From: Spisula solida
Taxonomy: Eukaryota; Mollusca; Bivalvia; Venerida; Mactridae
Direction: 5' to 3'
Assembly: GCA_947247005.1 (NCBI GenBank)
Contig: OX365955.1
Span: 37,675,822 to 37,739,821 of the forward strand
Length of the DNA: 64,000 nucleotides
Positions 1 through 13,563 of this stretch are shown piece by piece; within the stretch, counting starts at the first letter, position 1; each line of letters begins with the position of its first letter. The notes beneath the pieces were generated by a model, which saw only the letters and a list, made by a program, of their open reading frames with translations, was not told the DNA's origin and did not search any database. A program made the position numbers and the translations under genes.

Positions 1-779
1 TACATTTTTTGTACAGTTTTGTTCTTTTCTGACAAAAAGTGACAATCTATGTATAGAATCTGCTTGATAAGAAATAAAACAAGAAACCAGACAATTAATG
101 TGCTCAAACAAGGGGCACATAACTCGAGAGTTTTTGCACAGCAAGAAATAATTTCTCCATACATGTTTATTTGAATTTAATTCACAAATCCACCAATCAC
201 AGACCAGCATTATGTAACCTCTGCGAGATACTTATTAAATGTTTTTTCCCCAAACCTTAACATCACATTTAATGATTTATTAAGAAAGTCCAGAGTAAAA
301 ACCAGCAACCAGTCTAAAAGTGGACTGTGACACCAAACAAGAGACACAACACCAAACCAATCTGAGAAATATGATACCCAGTCTATCTATGAGTATCCTG
401 CTGTTAAACCCTAGATAAGTTTATGACTTAGTAATCAGTTAAGTGTTTGATAAATTGGTTTACGATAGAGTTCCATCTATAACAATTAAGGCAAATATTT
501 TATATCCTATATCAGTGCAGTATTTGGTTCCAATGAGAAAATTGTTACTTGGAAAATGCAAGCACAAACTATTTGCGCATTCTTATAGCACACCCTAAAA
601 CACCATTATGCTGATGATATGATGGGCGCATACCTGGGATGATAACTCTGAAACAGACAAACTAGTCTCCAGCTTACTCAGGAAAGAATCAGCACCTAAG
701 CTCATTATATGACAATTTGATTGCGCAATAATGTGTTGTACAATCAATAATATTACAGCACACATAATTTATATACTAA
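1..779. other. Noncoding, no recognised feature
   Basis: AT-rich sequence with no ORF of note, no splice-flanked coding segment and no repeat structure that I can recognise. Confidence 0.5.
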
Positions 780-1560
780 AGTCAGCAACCATCAGTTACA
801 GTAACATGACACTACAATCACATACAGACTGAAGCCAGCAACCATCAGGTACAGTCAGGTGACACTACAAGCACATACAGACTGAAGCCAGCAACCATCA
901 GTTACAGTAAAATGACACTACAAGCACATACAGACTGAAGCCAGCAACCATCAGTTACAGTAACATGACACTACAAGCACATACAGACTGAAGCCAGCAA
1001 CCATCAGTTACAACAGTCACATGACACTACATGCACATACAGACTGAAGCTAGCAACCATCAGTTACAGCAGTCACATGACACTACATGTACATACAGAC
1101 TGAAGCTAGCAAACATCAGTTACAGCAGTCACATGACACTACAAGCACATATAGACTATAGCCGGCAACCATCAGTTACAGCAGTCACATGACACTACAA
1201 GCACATATAGACTGAAGCCAGCAACCATCAGCTACAGCAGTCACATGACACTACAAGCACATACAAACTGAAGCCAGGAACCATCAGTTACAGTCGCGTG
1301 ACACTACAAGCACATACAGATTGAAGCCATCAACCATCAGATACAGTCACATGACACAACAAGCACACTCAAAATGAAGCCACCAACCATAGGTTACAGC
1401 CACATGACACTACGAGAACACTCAATTTGAAGCCAGCAACCATCAGTTACAGACACATGACACTACAAGAACACTCAAATTGAAGCCAGCAACCATCAGC
1501 TACAGCCATATGACACTACAAGCACTTGCGGACTACAGCCAGAACTCATCAGATATATAA
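780..1560. repeat. 53-bp minisatellite
   Basis: About 14 head-to-tail copies of a unit built around 'cagcaaccatcagttacag' followed by 'catgacactacaagcacat'. The first five copies start at 783, 836, 889, 942 and 995, exactly 53 bp apart. Later copies drift to about 53-56 bp (an extra 'cag' in 'cagcagtcac') and decay after 1380. On the minus strand each unit contains 'gttgctggcttcag', which resembles a 3' splice site, but no coding frame follows it. Confidence 0.9.
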
Positions 1561-4500
1561 GTCACATGACCTTCATTATCATTATCTGGCATTCCAAAAC
1601 TTAGGTCTATATTAAATGTTCCACTTAAAAAGTAAGTGCTAAGATAAAGTTCTGCTAATTGTACGAACAAAGTTTATGACTTGAGTTACTAGCATTGTCT
1701 TTGAAGTTAGGACGACACTAAAACACTGATCTGAAGGATTAGTAAAGAAATTTGTTTACTATATTTTATATGGTATTTTTATGGTTAAAATCTCATAAAA
1801 GTTGACTGATGGTAGGACGATGAGTAATTAAATATTCAACTGAAGTATTTGGTCATTTATGCATGAAAAATGAGCCTATCAAATATTCAATAAGATGTCA
1901 GATGACAGTAAATGTCCAGAGGGAATTTGTGTATCCAAGTCATCCTGAACGTATCCTACAGGTATATATGTGTCTTTCTATACTAGTGTATAGTATTATA
2001 CCGCTCCACATTTGACAAGCGTCACAAATCCACAATTCTCTGCTGTTATTATAGTGAGGCTGAGCTTACAGCACATAATGAACATTGGGTGACCCTCATA
2101 AAATGTTAAGTAGTATAGTATTCATTTGAAGCTCAAAGCATTCCAATCAGTGGTGAATCCTGCATGGAATGTACTACAGGCAATATCCAATTAATTAATT
2201 ATCAAGGGATATAGACAACAGTATAACATAGAAATGTACATAGCTTCATGTACCACATGTACACACTTCTAATGTCACATTGAATACCAGGCTGGAGAAT
2301 GTCAAGTCAATATAGAACAGGGTGGAAAATAATGTTTAAGTGCCGATCTAAATCATCCGATACTTCTACAAGGAATTTTATCCCATAATTTATTCCTATA
2401 CCTAAATAGAATTCAACAGGAAAATCCACATCAACGAAAATACTATTTTGGGGAGGAACTGCCAATGAAAACAAAAGAGTAATAAACATCGGAATTCCAA
2501 TGAAAACACAAGAATAATCAACATCGGAATTCCAAGAAAACCATGTTTTTAAGCAAGAGCAAGTCGATAATTCAGCTGAAGCAATTGACATTACACCAGC
2601 TATGAACCAAGCACTAAGTATAAACACTGTTACAATCATAGCATAGGGTTCAAACCCAGCCAAAAACCTTTGCCAAACGCTATGATGGAGTGTTCTCTGC
2701 CGGGGCATAATGTCAATTGGTTCAAGCTATAAGAAAACCCCAGACACATAACTTTACAGGCTAACATAAACCTTTCATTTTGTGATTCCCCTGTTTTATC
2801 AATAAAGACAGGAGGACAGACAGGCAACATAAGATGCAAGTAAAATTTAGTGCACTGGCATACACGAAAAAAACACATGACCAACATAGAATGGATAAAT
2901 ATAGAAATTGGTTAATGGTGTAATCTAATTAATATCAGGTTAATGATGATAAAGTAATTTGTATGAGATATATTCTATTGAACACGAAAGCATGTTCTAT
3001 ATATCTACTAATAACCATACAAGTGTAAACCCATTGCTAATTAATTATTCATCCTTTCATGCAGTATACCAATACTCAACATCATGACAAAGAATCTGTT
3101 CACACGTAACCTGGAAATTCCATGAAAAACATGTTTTCTAGGAAGGAACATACATTCACTGTAACTGCTCAGAAACTGGGTTCCAGGAAAACTAGTACAA
3201 AATACATTCAGATAAACCTGTTATAATTCATGTAAATTTGATGAAAACACAAAAATGTTTTGTAATATGTTTGGAGATGTATGTGTGATACAAACATTGT
3301 TGAGTACCTGTATGCTCCTTCAGCTTCAAGCTGAGCGTCTTGGTAAACTCTCAGACTAAGCTAAATAATCAGAGTAACAAGTCTTTCGTCATCAGCGGAT
3401 CATTAACTAGAATTAAATGATGATTCATCATTAACGATTACATTACAATGTTCTGATTTAAAACAAAACCCAAACCTTTTGTCAGCTTGGTCAAATCCAA
3501 AAGAATATTGTTCTCCCCCTTGAATTGAATAAGTTTCAGAAGAATCAAGCGCACCGAAGTTCAAATTTTTAGTTCACTTTATTTAAATTATAGATAGAAC
3601 ATTATTAAACTGTTCAAGCAATTTGCAAAACAGACTAATGTCCCTTCACTGAAGTTTAACTGACCATCAATTGACCCTGAGGCATATTTTCTGTCACATT
3701 ATTTGAAGATGTCACACTAGATAACTGCAACAATTATTGGTACAATCAAAACAATTAGTCACAAGTCAGTACATGAATAAACATAGTCTGTCAGATGATG
3801 ACTCAATGAAGGGTGCGTGTGTGGGAGTCAGGGTGCAAAAGGTGCACAAAGTAAGTGACAGTTCATGGATATAGATTCTTGTGACCTAAAATTAAAGACA
3901 GGGGAGGCAACTGTGTTAGGAAACTTAGTAAAAATCAAATTCCTGTCTAATTGCAAAATTATATTATGTACACACACACACATGCATGCATGAATATTAT
4001 ACATTTAAATCAAATTAATGTAGAGCATATTACAATCATGTTATATGGTATTTGCCAGGAATCGGAAACCTTGGTACCAGGACTTCATGTCACTTAACAC
4101 AATAACAAGCGGGAATATAACAGCCTGAGACATCATATGACGAGGCACTTTTAAACAAATTGGAATACAGCAACCTGCGACATAAAATGATTAGACACAA
4201 ACTATCCAGAAGTAAGCAATCTGCGACATCAAATAATCGACTAGACACGAAAACAAGCTAAAATACAGCAACCTGGGCCATCACATGACTAGACCCAATA
4301 ACAAGCTGGGATACAGCAACCTTGGACAGCTCAGATACCAATAGTAACAACCGATCGAATCCATACATACTTTAAAACAAATAAAAAGCTTCGGAAGATC
4401 AGATGGTGTGTAACATTATCATAGAGTCAATAAAGCAAAGACAAAAGACAAATAACTCCATACTATTATCACCATATATAATTGTTTTCTTTAAGGCCAC

Positions 4501-5200
4501 AGAGAAATTGTTAATGGGTAAACATTTTTATCATCATGACAATTCATTCTAATATTCAAAGAGTATTAATCCGTACTTCTACCTTTAAAATATTTACCTT
4601 GACAAAAAATTTAAGTCAATCATTTAGTTGAATACTCACTTAAAGATCTAAGCATTTTTTCATTACTTCAAAATCATAAGGTCAATGAATTTCATTACAT
4701 TAGCTTTACTTTTAAGTTTGTACAATCTTGGGACTTAAAACCAAATATATAAATGAAGTACACCAAATTAGACAGAGAACTGGCCACAAAAAGCCACTTA
4801 ACTGTAGTTGACATGGCCTAATAAACTGTTATCTGATCCCAAAACAATGCCAAACTTGAAATGTTTTCAAACTTGATTAACAAATACAAATACATTGTTA
4901 AATGACCTATTCATTTAAATGACAATCTATACTAGAATAATGACTGAAATATCACTGACTATTTGATACAACCAGACAGTTGTAGTAACAAACAATGTTG
5001 TCATCATAAACAATACATAAACAATACATAAACACTTTACTCCATGCAAGTATTGAAGTAAATTGGCAAAGAAATTACACCTGTCAGCATCCCAAACAGC
5101 TGATGTGGCCAATACAAGCATGCCAAGATCTGGGATTTTCTGTCATAAATGAAACCAAAAATATATAGATAGGAGAGTATTTTAAATACTACGGCATTCA
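1561..5200. other. Noncoding stretch with degenerate tandem repeats
   Basis: No gene is recognisable. About 4085-4335 holds a decayed tandem repeat of roughly 50 bp ('acagcaacctg..gacatcaaatga..tagacac'). 3969-3991 is a short CA/CATG microsatellite. A 133-codon minus-strand ORF at 2307-2708 matches nothing I recognise. It contains a 36-bp internal duplication (around 2470-2535, 'ggaattccaa' motifs) and lacks convincing splice sites, so I do not call it a gene. Confidence 0.4.
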
Positions 5201-5453
5201 GGCCCCGATCTCCCGAAGCATCTCAAGTAGAAATCTCAACTCAAATTGAGATTTTGATAATTTCAAAGTCTGAATTTGAGATATATATGAATCTTGAACT
5301 CTCAAAATTTAGCTGTAATAAACTCAGAATAATGTTTCTGTTTTGTTATAGCAATTTAGAGTACAAGTTTGCATGGAAACTACCTAAAATAATAGGTGAC
5401 AAATTTTGAGTTGAGATTGAGCTCAGATTGAGATGTTTCGGGAGATCGGGGCC
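5201..5453. repeat. MITE with long terminal inverted repeats
   Basis: A 253-bp element. It begins 'ggccccgatctcccgaagca' and ends with the reverse complement ('tgtttcgggagatcggggcc'). The inner arms also pair imperfectly ('aaatctcaactcaaattgag' against 'ttgagttgagattgagctc'), so a single strand would fold into one hairpin. Related fragments are at 20378-20615 and 9060-9132. Such non-autonomous elements move with a transposase made elsewhere; no transposase is encoded here. Confidence 0.85.
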
Positions 5454-5840
5454 TGGCCCCATGATTATAAAACTTTTTTGCATGCTCAACTCAATCTGTG
5501 CTCAAACTGCAAATGGTTCTAACCGTCAAATGTCTTGTGATTTACAGAAATTGGTATATGAGGTGGAAAGCAAGCCTGAAGAAAGCAGTTTGATATTTCC
5601 TTATAAAGTAAAAATTATTTATTTGTTGTCTTGTAATTTTTTAAGGAGCCAAACAAATTTCATTCTCAAAGTGAGATGAGCATGGAAATACCTCTATAAT
5701 CGCTGGGCCTGGTTGCTTCACACTTCTGTCCCTGTAATTTGATATGCTTGTACCCTCAGAAATTCGGGATGAAATTTCAAATTCAGAGGGATCAACATAA
5801 TTGTTTTTATCAAGGTCTGAGTTTGTAAGCAGCCTGATCA

Positions 5841-6004
5841 GTAGAGCATTCACCCTGTAAGCGAAGGGTCCTGGATTTGAGCCCTGGTCAGATTGCACAT
5901 TTTTTCACCCTGTGTCATTTAAACAAAAATGTGCTGCCTGGCCGGAGCTCGAACCATGGACCCTTCACTTACAAGGTGAATGCTCTTCCGACTGAGCTAT
6001 CTGC
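5841..6004. repeat. Inverted pair of tRNA-derived SINE heads
   Basis: A tRNA-like sequence lies on the plus strand at about 5832-5890 (A-box-like 'tgatcagtagagc', B-box-like 'ggatttgagccc'). A second lies on the minus strand at about 5938-6005 ('tagctcagtcggaagagc', 'ggttcgagctc'). In the minus-strand copy the anticodon arm folds as TTCAC-CTTGTAA-GTGAA, which gives a TGT anticodon (Thr-like). The T-stem and acceptor stem do not pair, so these are tRNA-derived repeat relics and not working tRNA genes. Confidence 0.6.
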
Positions 6005-6589
6005 ATGCTTACAAAATCATGGGCATCCCTGGAAATGAACCACAAGCCAATTAAGCTCCAATATATGTGAAATTGTGGATATGAAGATTTAAAGAAAAAG
6101 CTCTATATAATTATATTCAACCATTTTTTAAAAATATATACAAAAGAAGAACTTTCGATACCTAGTAACAGGTGCGCAATTATAAGTTAAACACCATGTA
6201 ATTTATCAGTTTTCACAACGATCTTAACACACATAAGCGCATATCAGGGACCACCGTCAGCCATCACCATTATTATATTTTTACAATGCATAAATCTCAG
6301 TTTTTTTATAAAAAAATAATACTCCAATTTCATAAAACTTGGCTTTATTATGATAAAAATAGGATGATATATCTAGTATAACATTCAATACTACTGATGT
6401 TGGAAAATGATTCATTATTACAAGGAATTTAAGAGTAATTTTATGTTAAAATATTCTGAAAAAAATACACATTAGAAGTATATGAAAAAAGAAAACATAT
6501 AACAGCCACACTTACGTAAAATATCATGACCCTTATCATTGTAAAAAGTTATTACATTATGTAAATTTTATTTCAAAAGATTATAACTA

Positions 6590-6880
6590 ACGATGCAATG
6601 TATTATATAAGTTTTACCATGAGGTATAGCACAGAGAAATTTGACCTGATCCTGACCTTCATGCATGAATATATTACAAGGTTTTAGCGTTGAATGTATA
6701 AATTACCGCGAGCAAATCGTGCAATATCGGTCATTTAGATCTGTGTTGATATTACACATCGAGCATCTTCTTGATACTTCCCGATAATGAAAACATACAA
6801 CTGAAATTACAAATACAGACAATATATCAGCTGTGAAATTATGCTAATAGAAGGTCGAGAATCGTGTCAAATTCTCTGTA
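6590..6880 (+). repeat. Interspersed repeat family R1, copy 1
   Basis: Shares long blocks with 26030-26325 (same orientation) and 28495-28920 (opposite orientation): 'cctgatcctgacctt.atgcatgaa', 'accgcgagcaaat.gtgcaa', 'gaaaacatacaac', 'gtcaaattctctgtac'. Family unknown. No coding capacity is seen and the element ends are not defined. Confidence 0.7.
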
Positions 6881-7025
6881 CAATAGTAAGTAGTAATAAT
6901 AGGTACTTCTGACTTCAAGTTGAATTGACTGGACAAATAACAGTTCAGTTAAATCTCACTAACAACCACCTCAATAATAAGACCACTTCATACTTTGAAA
7001 GACACAAAGAAAACATTTTCACACT

Positions 7026-7205
7026 TCTTCACAGTGTATAAACGAGTCAACTTCCGGTTATCACAATAAGGAGTACACATTGAATTGTATAGTCTTGCAA
7101 TAAGTCATACAGTGTAGGAAATCACCGGATGTTTAAATCACAATAAGTCATACTAGCCGAATTGTATAGTATCCAATTAGTCATACAGTGATTTGGTTTA
7201 TATGT
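7026..7205 (+). repeat. Interspersed repeat family R2, copy 1
   Basis: About 180 bp ('cagtgtataaacgagtcaac' through 'cagtgatttggtttatat') that recur at 12866-13045 with roughly 85-90% identity. Internally built from repeated 'aataagtcatacagtg' segments. Family not recognised. Confidence 0.75.
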
Positions 7206-9204
7206 AGTGTTTTTCTATAGATTAAATCTTGATATTTAGACCACTTCAATATTCAAGTATACCAGTTCTGAGAGTCACAAGTAAAATGAGTAAACTTTTT
7301 CAGGATCATATGGATTCTTATTATTCAACTGCATATCCATGTTTTGTAGACAGCTTCATGCATTCAAGCAGTCCAGCATACTACAATAATGGTCCCAAAC
7401 ATTTCATTATGAAATTAAAGGTTTCAAACCCTTATATTTAGAGAGACCTCCCTCTGTCATTCTGATGTATAACTGATTATTACTAGTGTATAGACCAAAA
7501 TGGTACATTTGCCCTTATCTGTAGACTCAATACAACTACCATGACATCCATGTGGATAATTGGCTGGCACCACAAGCAGGGCATTCAATGCCATTCATAA
7601 GCCCCCCAGTATATTCATCATAGTACAGATGTCGTAATTGTTCCTGACCATAGGAGGTATTACGTATATAGTCCACAGTAAATCCGTTTTGAGTAGCCTC
7701 TTTATATCACATTCCTGTGGTTTTTTACCGACACTGTTACAAATAAAACCTTAAATTGCCATTGCATAAATACTATAATTGACTCAATTTCCTTAAGCCT
7801 ACGACACACCAGCCTGTAGCCAAGTGGTAAAGACCGACTTGGAACCCCGTAGATTGGAATCATGGATAGCGTCTGTTCAGATCTTGGTTGGTTGGTTAGA
7901 AATAAGCCACCAGCTAGTAAAATAGAGGTAACCGTACAAAGCTTTCCTGCCTGTTGTGACAGTCTGACTATTCAATTTAAAGCATTATAGGACAGCGAGA
8001 CTGGAAGGGCAAGACTTTATAACTTTATATAAAATCAAACAAGACAAACTCAAGGATCTATCGACGTTTCAACTATATTTACAAGTCTTCTCTAGGAATA
8101 TAAACAAATATATAAACAACGTCATGAGTGATGACGTCATAAAAGCTGATGTTACGTTTAGAAAGTAGACTTCTATCATTTCAAATCAGCTGGACCTTTG
8201 AATAGAGTGAATTTGTAATTTCAAATTTTTTGTGTACATATTAGTAACTTAATTCTTATTACATCCCCCACACAAAGAAGCCACTTCACTATTGCAAACC
8301 TGAGGAGCACCAAACAATGAATGAGTTTCTTCCTAATTGAATGGCGCAAAAAAAATCGAAAAACTCAATTAATATGTCATGATACAGATACAAGACATAT
8401 TGCTGTTGTACATTACCTGGTAATGACAACAAGAAAGGTGACATGCAAAAACTTTATATTACACCTTTATATAACATCTGTACTTTCACAACAACACCAT
8501 TGTTGATTTACATCAAATACTGGGGCAGGGGGGTCTCAGGTATGCTGAACAAACAGTCATTGTGAGTCAATCTGGTTACAGTAAACAGGTGTCAGTATTT
8601 TTTTGTAGTTTTTGTATACATTTTGTCGGATAGAACATGAGTAGCTGTTGCATATGGAAGATTTCTTGAATGAACATCTGATTACAAAATCTGAAACCCT
8701 TGCATTTCACTATCATGAGTACAAATGACATACGCTTGAACCCGGCTTCCATCCGATTGATGACTATACAGAAGAACATTGTTGCTGGTACCTGAATATG
8801 AATAAAATTGATCCACAAAATTTAATATCCTTGAAAACTGTGCAGATTATGCAGGACTAGAGTAATCTAAGTAACGAGAGAACATAAAGGTAAGTTATAC
8901 CCATCGACAGCAAGTAACATTAAACAATAATTGATTGCGTAACAGGTTGACACTGGTCATTAAGTTACAGTGTATATCATTGAAGGAATGGGAGTCTGGG
9001 TACAAAATTAGTAAACCACAAAATCAAAACACTGTTGAACTGATAAATTCAAAGAGCCCCATTTTGAAATTTGTTTTAAAGTGAGACAGTAATTTGAACA
9101 AAATCTCAATTTGAGATGCATCGGGAGGCTAAGAAGCTTATCTAGCAGTTCATCATAGGTCATACTAATTTATCTAAGGTCGATTGTGAAGCAAGTTTTT
9201 CCAA
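7206..9204. other. Noncoding stretch with a tRNA-like SINE fragment
   Basis: No gene is seen. 7808-7866 resembles a decayed tRNA-derived SINE head ('tgtagccaagtggtaaagac', then 'gattggaatca' as a poor B box). 9060-9132 resembles one end of the 5201-5453 hairpin element ('ctcaatttgagatgcatcgg'). Confidence 0.4.
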
Positions 9205-9420
9205 CTTATATTAATCACTCTCGACACCTCATTCCTGATGTTATCCATCGCCACGAGGGTATAAAAGAAGAGAAGCACATTTCCCTTTTATGCTGAGCGT
9301 CTAGCAAGGGAATTTCTGGTACCATTTTTATTTTGTCTTCGGTATGACACTGTCTTGAATCGAACTCAGGCCCTTCCACACTCAAAGTGGACGCTCTACT
9401 ACATATTATATACACATTTA
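9205..9420 (-). repeat. tRNA-derived SINE family S1, copy 1
   Basis: The unit reads 'aacttatattaatcactctc', 'cacctcattcctgatgttat', 'tgctgagcgtctagcaaggg', 'tggtaccatttttatt', then a minus-strand tRNA-like head (B-box-like 'cttgaatcgaactcaggc', A-box near 9400). The same order recurs at 41525-41722 and partly at 36205-36290 and 60659-60760. The tRNA head plus a shared body and scattered copies indicate a SINE. Confidence 0.75.
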
Positions 9421-9479
9421 ATAGGCTATCAAATTTATCTTCGTGTCCAACAGCTAGCAGAAGCATGACTGGACTAATT

Positions 9480-10036
9480 TTGTACCATGATAATATATTT
9501 AAGTAGACAAAAACAAGAGGAAATACAGGTATTAAATTTAACAGACATCAGCAATTATTATAATCATAATTCAATCTGCTTTTCCTGCCATGAAAGTTTA
9601 GGTGTACACGTTGTATAATTACGAGAGTCGTAACTGTCATACATTGAACAATAAACCAAACGGAAACACCCTATCTACATACAGCAATAAAACTACATGT
9701 ACCGCTAGATTGAATTAATATCATAATGAATTCCATGGAAAAGTATAAAATTACATTAATATTTCATAGCTTAAATTTTATTATTCTGTAGCATTGTACT
9801 TGCCAGTTTAGTGCAGTTGATTGAGATCTTGTTACCCGAGTGATCTGGGCTTGATACTGATTTGTAACTACCGGTAAGCCTGGTTGGTTGTATGTTATTC
9901 CGTAACATTGGCTATGGTCATGTTCTCCACATGTGGAGAAGGCGTCAATTGCTTGTGGAAGAGCAAGTTTGTTAGGACTTGCAGGTCAATTGACTAATTA
10001 GTTACATTTGCACAATAAAAAATATCATACTAACAT
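9480..10036. other. Noncoding, no recognised feature
   Basis: AT-rich. 9900-9945 contains a short palindrome around 'tctccacatgtggaga'. Nothing else is supported. Confidence 0.4.
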
Positions 10037-10039
10037 GTA

Positions 10040-10201
10040 CAGTACAACCTCTGTAGAGCAACACCCTTTTGAGGGCTGCAATATTGGCCATTGTTTAGAG
10101 GTTTTTAAACACAGTAAGTGTCACCTTAGGGAAATTTTGAAGGTATTGTTATACTAAGAGGTTGTTGCTCTACAGATGGCCTTTCTGGGGAGGTTGTACT
10201 G
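10040..10201. mobile_element. Pogo/Tigger-like MITE with TA target duplication
   Basis: A 162-bp element with terminal inverted repeats 'CAGTACAACCTCTGTAGAGC' and its reverse complement ('gaggttgtactg'), flanked by TA on both sides (10038-10039, 10202-10203). CAGT..ACTG termini with a TA target duplication are typical of Tc1/mariner-pogo (Tigger) elements. A second copy with the same ends is at 55977-56152. It has no transposase and so is non-autonomous. Confidence 0.85.
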
Positions 10202-10209
10202 TACATACA

Positions 10210-11790
10210 TGCTAAGTCTGGTAGTCTTTTATGTAGTTTAAAAGAATTGACATGGAAATAAAGAGTCACTGGCACAGTGTAAAACGTTTTACTGATTCCC
10301 TGATTATCATCATCTTTACAGTTGGTTGTTTTTTCTAAAAATTTTAACAGATTATTGATTTTTTTAAAGAAAATAAAATCCAAATTTTGAGGAGACTTGA
10401 AACATAGAAGACGGGAAGGCATGATATAAATCTAGGAATTTTACTATTCTTGTTAAACGAAAGCTTTCACTAGAAATAAAGTGAAAATTCATATTTTTTA
10501 AAAAGTTTTCTTGACTCATACAGTAATTTACTGAACAAACCAGTCACAAACTAAGTTGAAGACAGACCAACCTGTATAAGAGGTCATCTGAAGTAAGCAG
10601 CCACCTACTTTTAGCAGCCAATACTATTAAATTCCAATCAGCATTTTTCACATAAAGTACACCTTTATTAAACACTCTCACATGCAGGGTTTTCATTATT
10701 AACCAGTTGCCGATTAAAAATTGTGTTTGGATCGTTTTTTTTTAAATTGAAGATTTTTATTAACAATTACTATAGAAAGGGTCCTGACCATTAATCTGTT
10801 ATCAATAAAATAATAATATCTCTAACGTAATAAATGTTAAGTGGCTGTTATAGACAGGTTGAATAGACGGTAAATAATGAAACATATCCAAACTCACCAC
10901 TTACATGACATCTACATTTCCCTAGTAATGAATGAACAAATAACATTCCTCACTATACATATATCTGTAAGTTTAAATGCACTTGGTATACCAAGCTATA
11001 TTGGTTTTAAGGTGATTAATTTTTCAAAACATTGGTTCAACATTTTATGTCATAATCAATCATAATATGTTTCCCTCCAATGATGCAAACATTGTTCAAA
11101 CAATGCAATCATTAACCAGGCAATATTAACATGTAAGTAAAGTTAGCAGTGAATCAAGTACAATCAGTGAAGTCACCAGGTAAAACAGGCAATCAATACC
11201 AATAACATTTATTCTAAGCAGAAATGCTGCTTTATTTACATAAGCCATATTCCTGTTAATATCATTAAGATATAATAGTGTTTTCTAAGTACAGGTTCTT
11301 ACTCAGCTAGTATGCTCAAAGGATGTCACACTATACTCTGTAGGTCATTGGTCTACAGCGAATAAGTATGAAAGATAGACACACTAAGAGCCCAACCTCT
11401 CTTTAGCAGCCAGTCTAAAAATACATTGATCATCACTGCTTAAAAACATGTGATTGCTTCATTAAAAACATCACAGGGAGTATCATGTGATCGCAAATGT
11501 TCATGACCACGTGAAACTCCCCTGTCATTATGTGCTGTACAGTATTTGTAATTTAAAGTTCAACGAAAGAAAGAATGATTTGTCAATTAAAGCTCAGCGC
11601 TATTTTATTTTAGGATTATAGGGGATCCTCATTATATAATTATACAAGTTACGACATGTACTTTTGTAGGTACTTTGTTATTAAAAGTAAATTCATCATT
11701 GAACTGCAACAATTTCGACATTGCAAACAAAAGTGAACCACAGATAGTGACCAACATAAAACACTGCATATCAAGTAGGAGATATCATAT
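10210..11790. other. Noncoding, no recognised feature
   Basis: AT-rich sequence. ORFs in this interval have no recognisable similarity, no biased codon use and no splice context. No RNA gene is seen. Confidence 0.4.
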
Positions 11791-11794
11791 CAAG

Positions 11795-12056
11795 CTACTC
11801 GAAACTCGATATTTTCAACTCGAAACTCGATTAATTCAACTCGAAACTCGATATTTTCAACTCAAAACTCGAGAATTTCAACTCGAAATCGATATTTTCG
11901 ACTCATAACTCGATATTTTCGACTCGAAACTCTATAAATTCAACTCGAAACTCGATAAATTCAACTTGAAACTCGATATTTTCAACTCGAAACTCTATAA
12001 ATTCAACTCGATATCTTCAACTCGAAACTCGATAAATCCAACTCGATACTCGATGT
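11795..12056. repeat. About 18-bp 'aactcgaaactcgat' minisatellite
   Basis: Roughly 14 imperfect copies of 'caactcgaaactcgatattt', with variants ending 'ataaatt' or 'taattt'. The incidental reading frame gives a repeated 'QLETRYF' peptide, produced by the repeat and not by a conserved protein. Confidence 0.9.
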
Positions 12057-12865
12057 TTAGAAATCCTCATCAAGTAGACTCAAAGATAGGAGGCCTCAAT
12101 GATTATCACCGGAACAGAATTTATATAGCTCATATACAAATAACATTGCCATCAGGAACAGATAGATGGACAATGTCAAACAATAGAAACGAAAAAAGAT
12201 TTGTGGACAATGTCAAACACAAGATAACATCATGTTTAAAAGCCCACTTTACTGACCGTTACAGCCTGTTTACAAAGCATAAAATACAGGACATGTTGTA
12301 TTTATATAGCATACAGTCATAAAAATGACGACCATTTAGGTGAAGTATGGTCAATACCTTTCAGCGCATTGACCGAAAAGTTATCACATGGTCAATAACA
12401 GGATTATATTTAAAGCGAGAAAGAATTTTAATGCCAATAGTTGATCAATCAAAATAAGTCAGCCATATTTAAATACCAATATCAAACGAATGTTATCAAT
12501 CAGTGGTAAATCGGTCATGTTTATAACATCATTAACATAGATTTTCACAACATTATAGATGTAACATACCGGTACACGAATACGCTCTTCAACATATCAA
12601 TTTTGTCTTGGCTTAAAAGTCGATTACTAGTATACCTTTTTATTAAATATTAAGCGTATTATTGATTTAAGAAATATGATGATCATGATTATATTAAGTG
12701 TACACATGAGTTCCTTTGAAGTAATTGATTGGCACTGGATTTTACATTCTTTTTACACATCTATACCTTTTAACTCAACAATCACATAGTACATGTATAT
12801 TCTTATTACATATTATGGTACATGTACTTGATTGTCACCCAAGTTATACGTGATCCAATACTGAC

Positions 12866-13045
12866 AGTGTATAAACAAGTCAACTTCCGGTTATCGCAAT
12901 AATGAGTACATGTTGAATTGTATATTATTGCAAAAAGTCGTACAGTGATAGGAAATCACCAGATGTTTCAATCACAATAAGTCATACATTTGAATTGTAT
13001 ACCATCCCAATAAGTCGTACAGTGATTTGGTTTATATTCGGTGAT
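12866..13045 (+). repeat. Interspersed repeat family R2, copy 2
   Basis: Second copy of the repeat at 7026-7205, in the same orientation ('cagtgtataaacaagtcaac' ... 'cagtgatttggtttatat'). Confidence 0.75.
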
Positions 13046-13563
13046 ACTGGGTTGCGCAAGTTAAGTTCCTTCATGATAATGGCTTCAGAAATGTTGAAGG
13101 GAAAATAAGCACTGATTCAGTGATAACGAAATCTAGGTAAACTGATCATGTCAACTGACTGCTGTAACTATATGACTGTCACTAGAAAAACACTTAGCCC
13201 TAAACATGATAATAAGGAACAAACATATACCTTTTAAAGCATTGACAGTTAGTAACATATAAGCCAGACATACATTTGTCATGCGTCCTTCCTGGGGATG
13301 AAAGAGGGATCAGTTATAAATGATTACTACTACTATATACACATATATATATTTATTATACATCACGTGACCTCTCAATGTATTTTCCCCATGGACCTTC
13401 CATGTGATATTTTGTTCGATCACTATGTGATATTTTGTTCAATCACTACTAGCAAAAACGAGGCTGGGCTATTTATAGACATTTGTACTATTTGAGTCCG
13501 AAAAACACCCTGCTAGAGAGTATCCGTATGCTATTTATATATTTGTGTTTATTTCACATACTT

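Noticed and set aside
780..1560. CRISPR-like regular repeats
   Set aside because: Units are contiguous without unique spacers and the DNA is eukaryotic; a minisatellite explains them.
2307..2708. 133-codon minus-strand ORF with hydrophobic stretches
   Set aside because: No recognisable family and a simple internal duplication. No clear promoter, splice or poly(A) context. Could still be a lineage-specific exon.
5938..6005. Minus-strand tRNA-Thr gene
   Set aside because: Anticodon arm and A/B boxes are recognisable but the T-stem and acceptor stem do not pair and a second inverted tRNA-like copy lies beside it, so a SINE relic is more likely.
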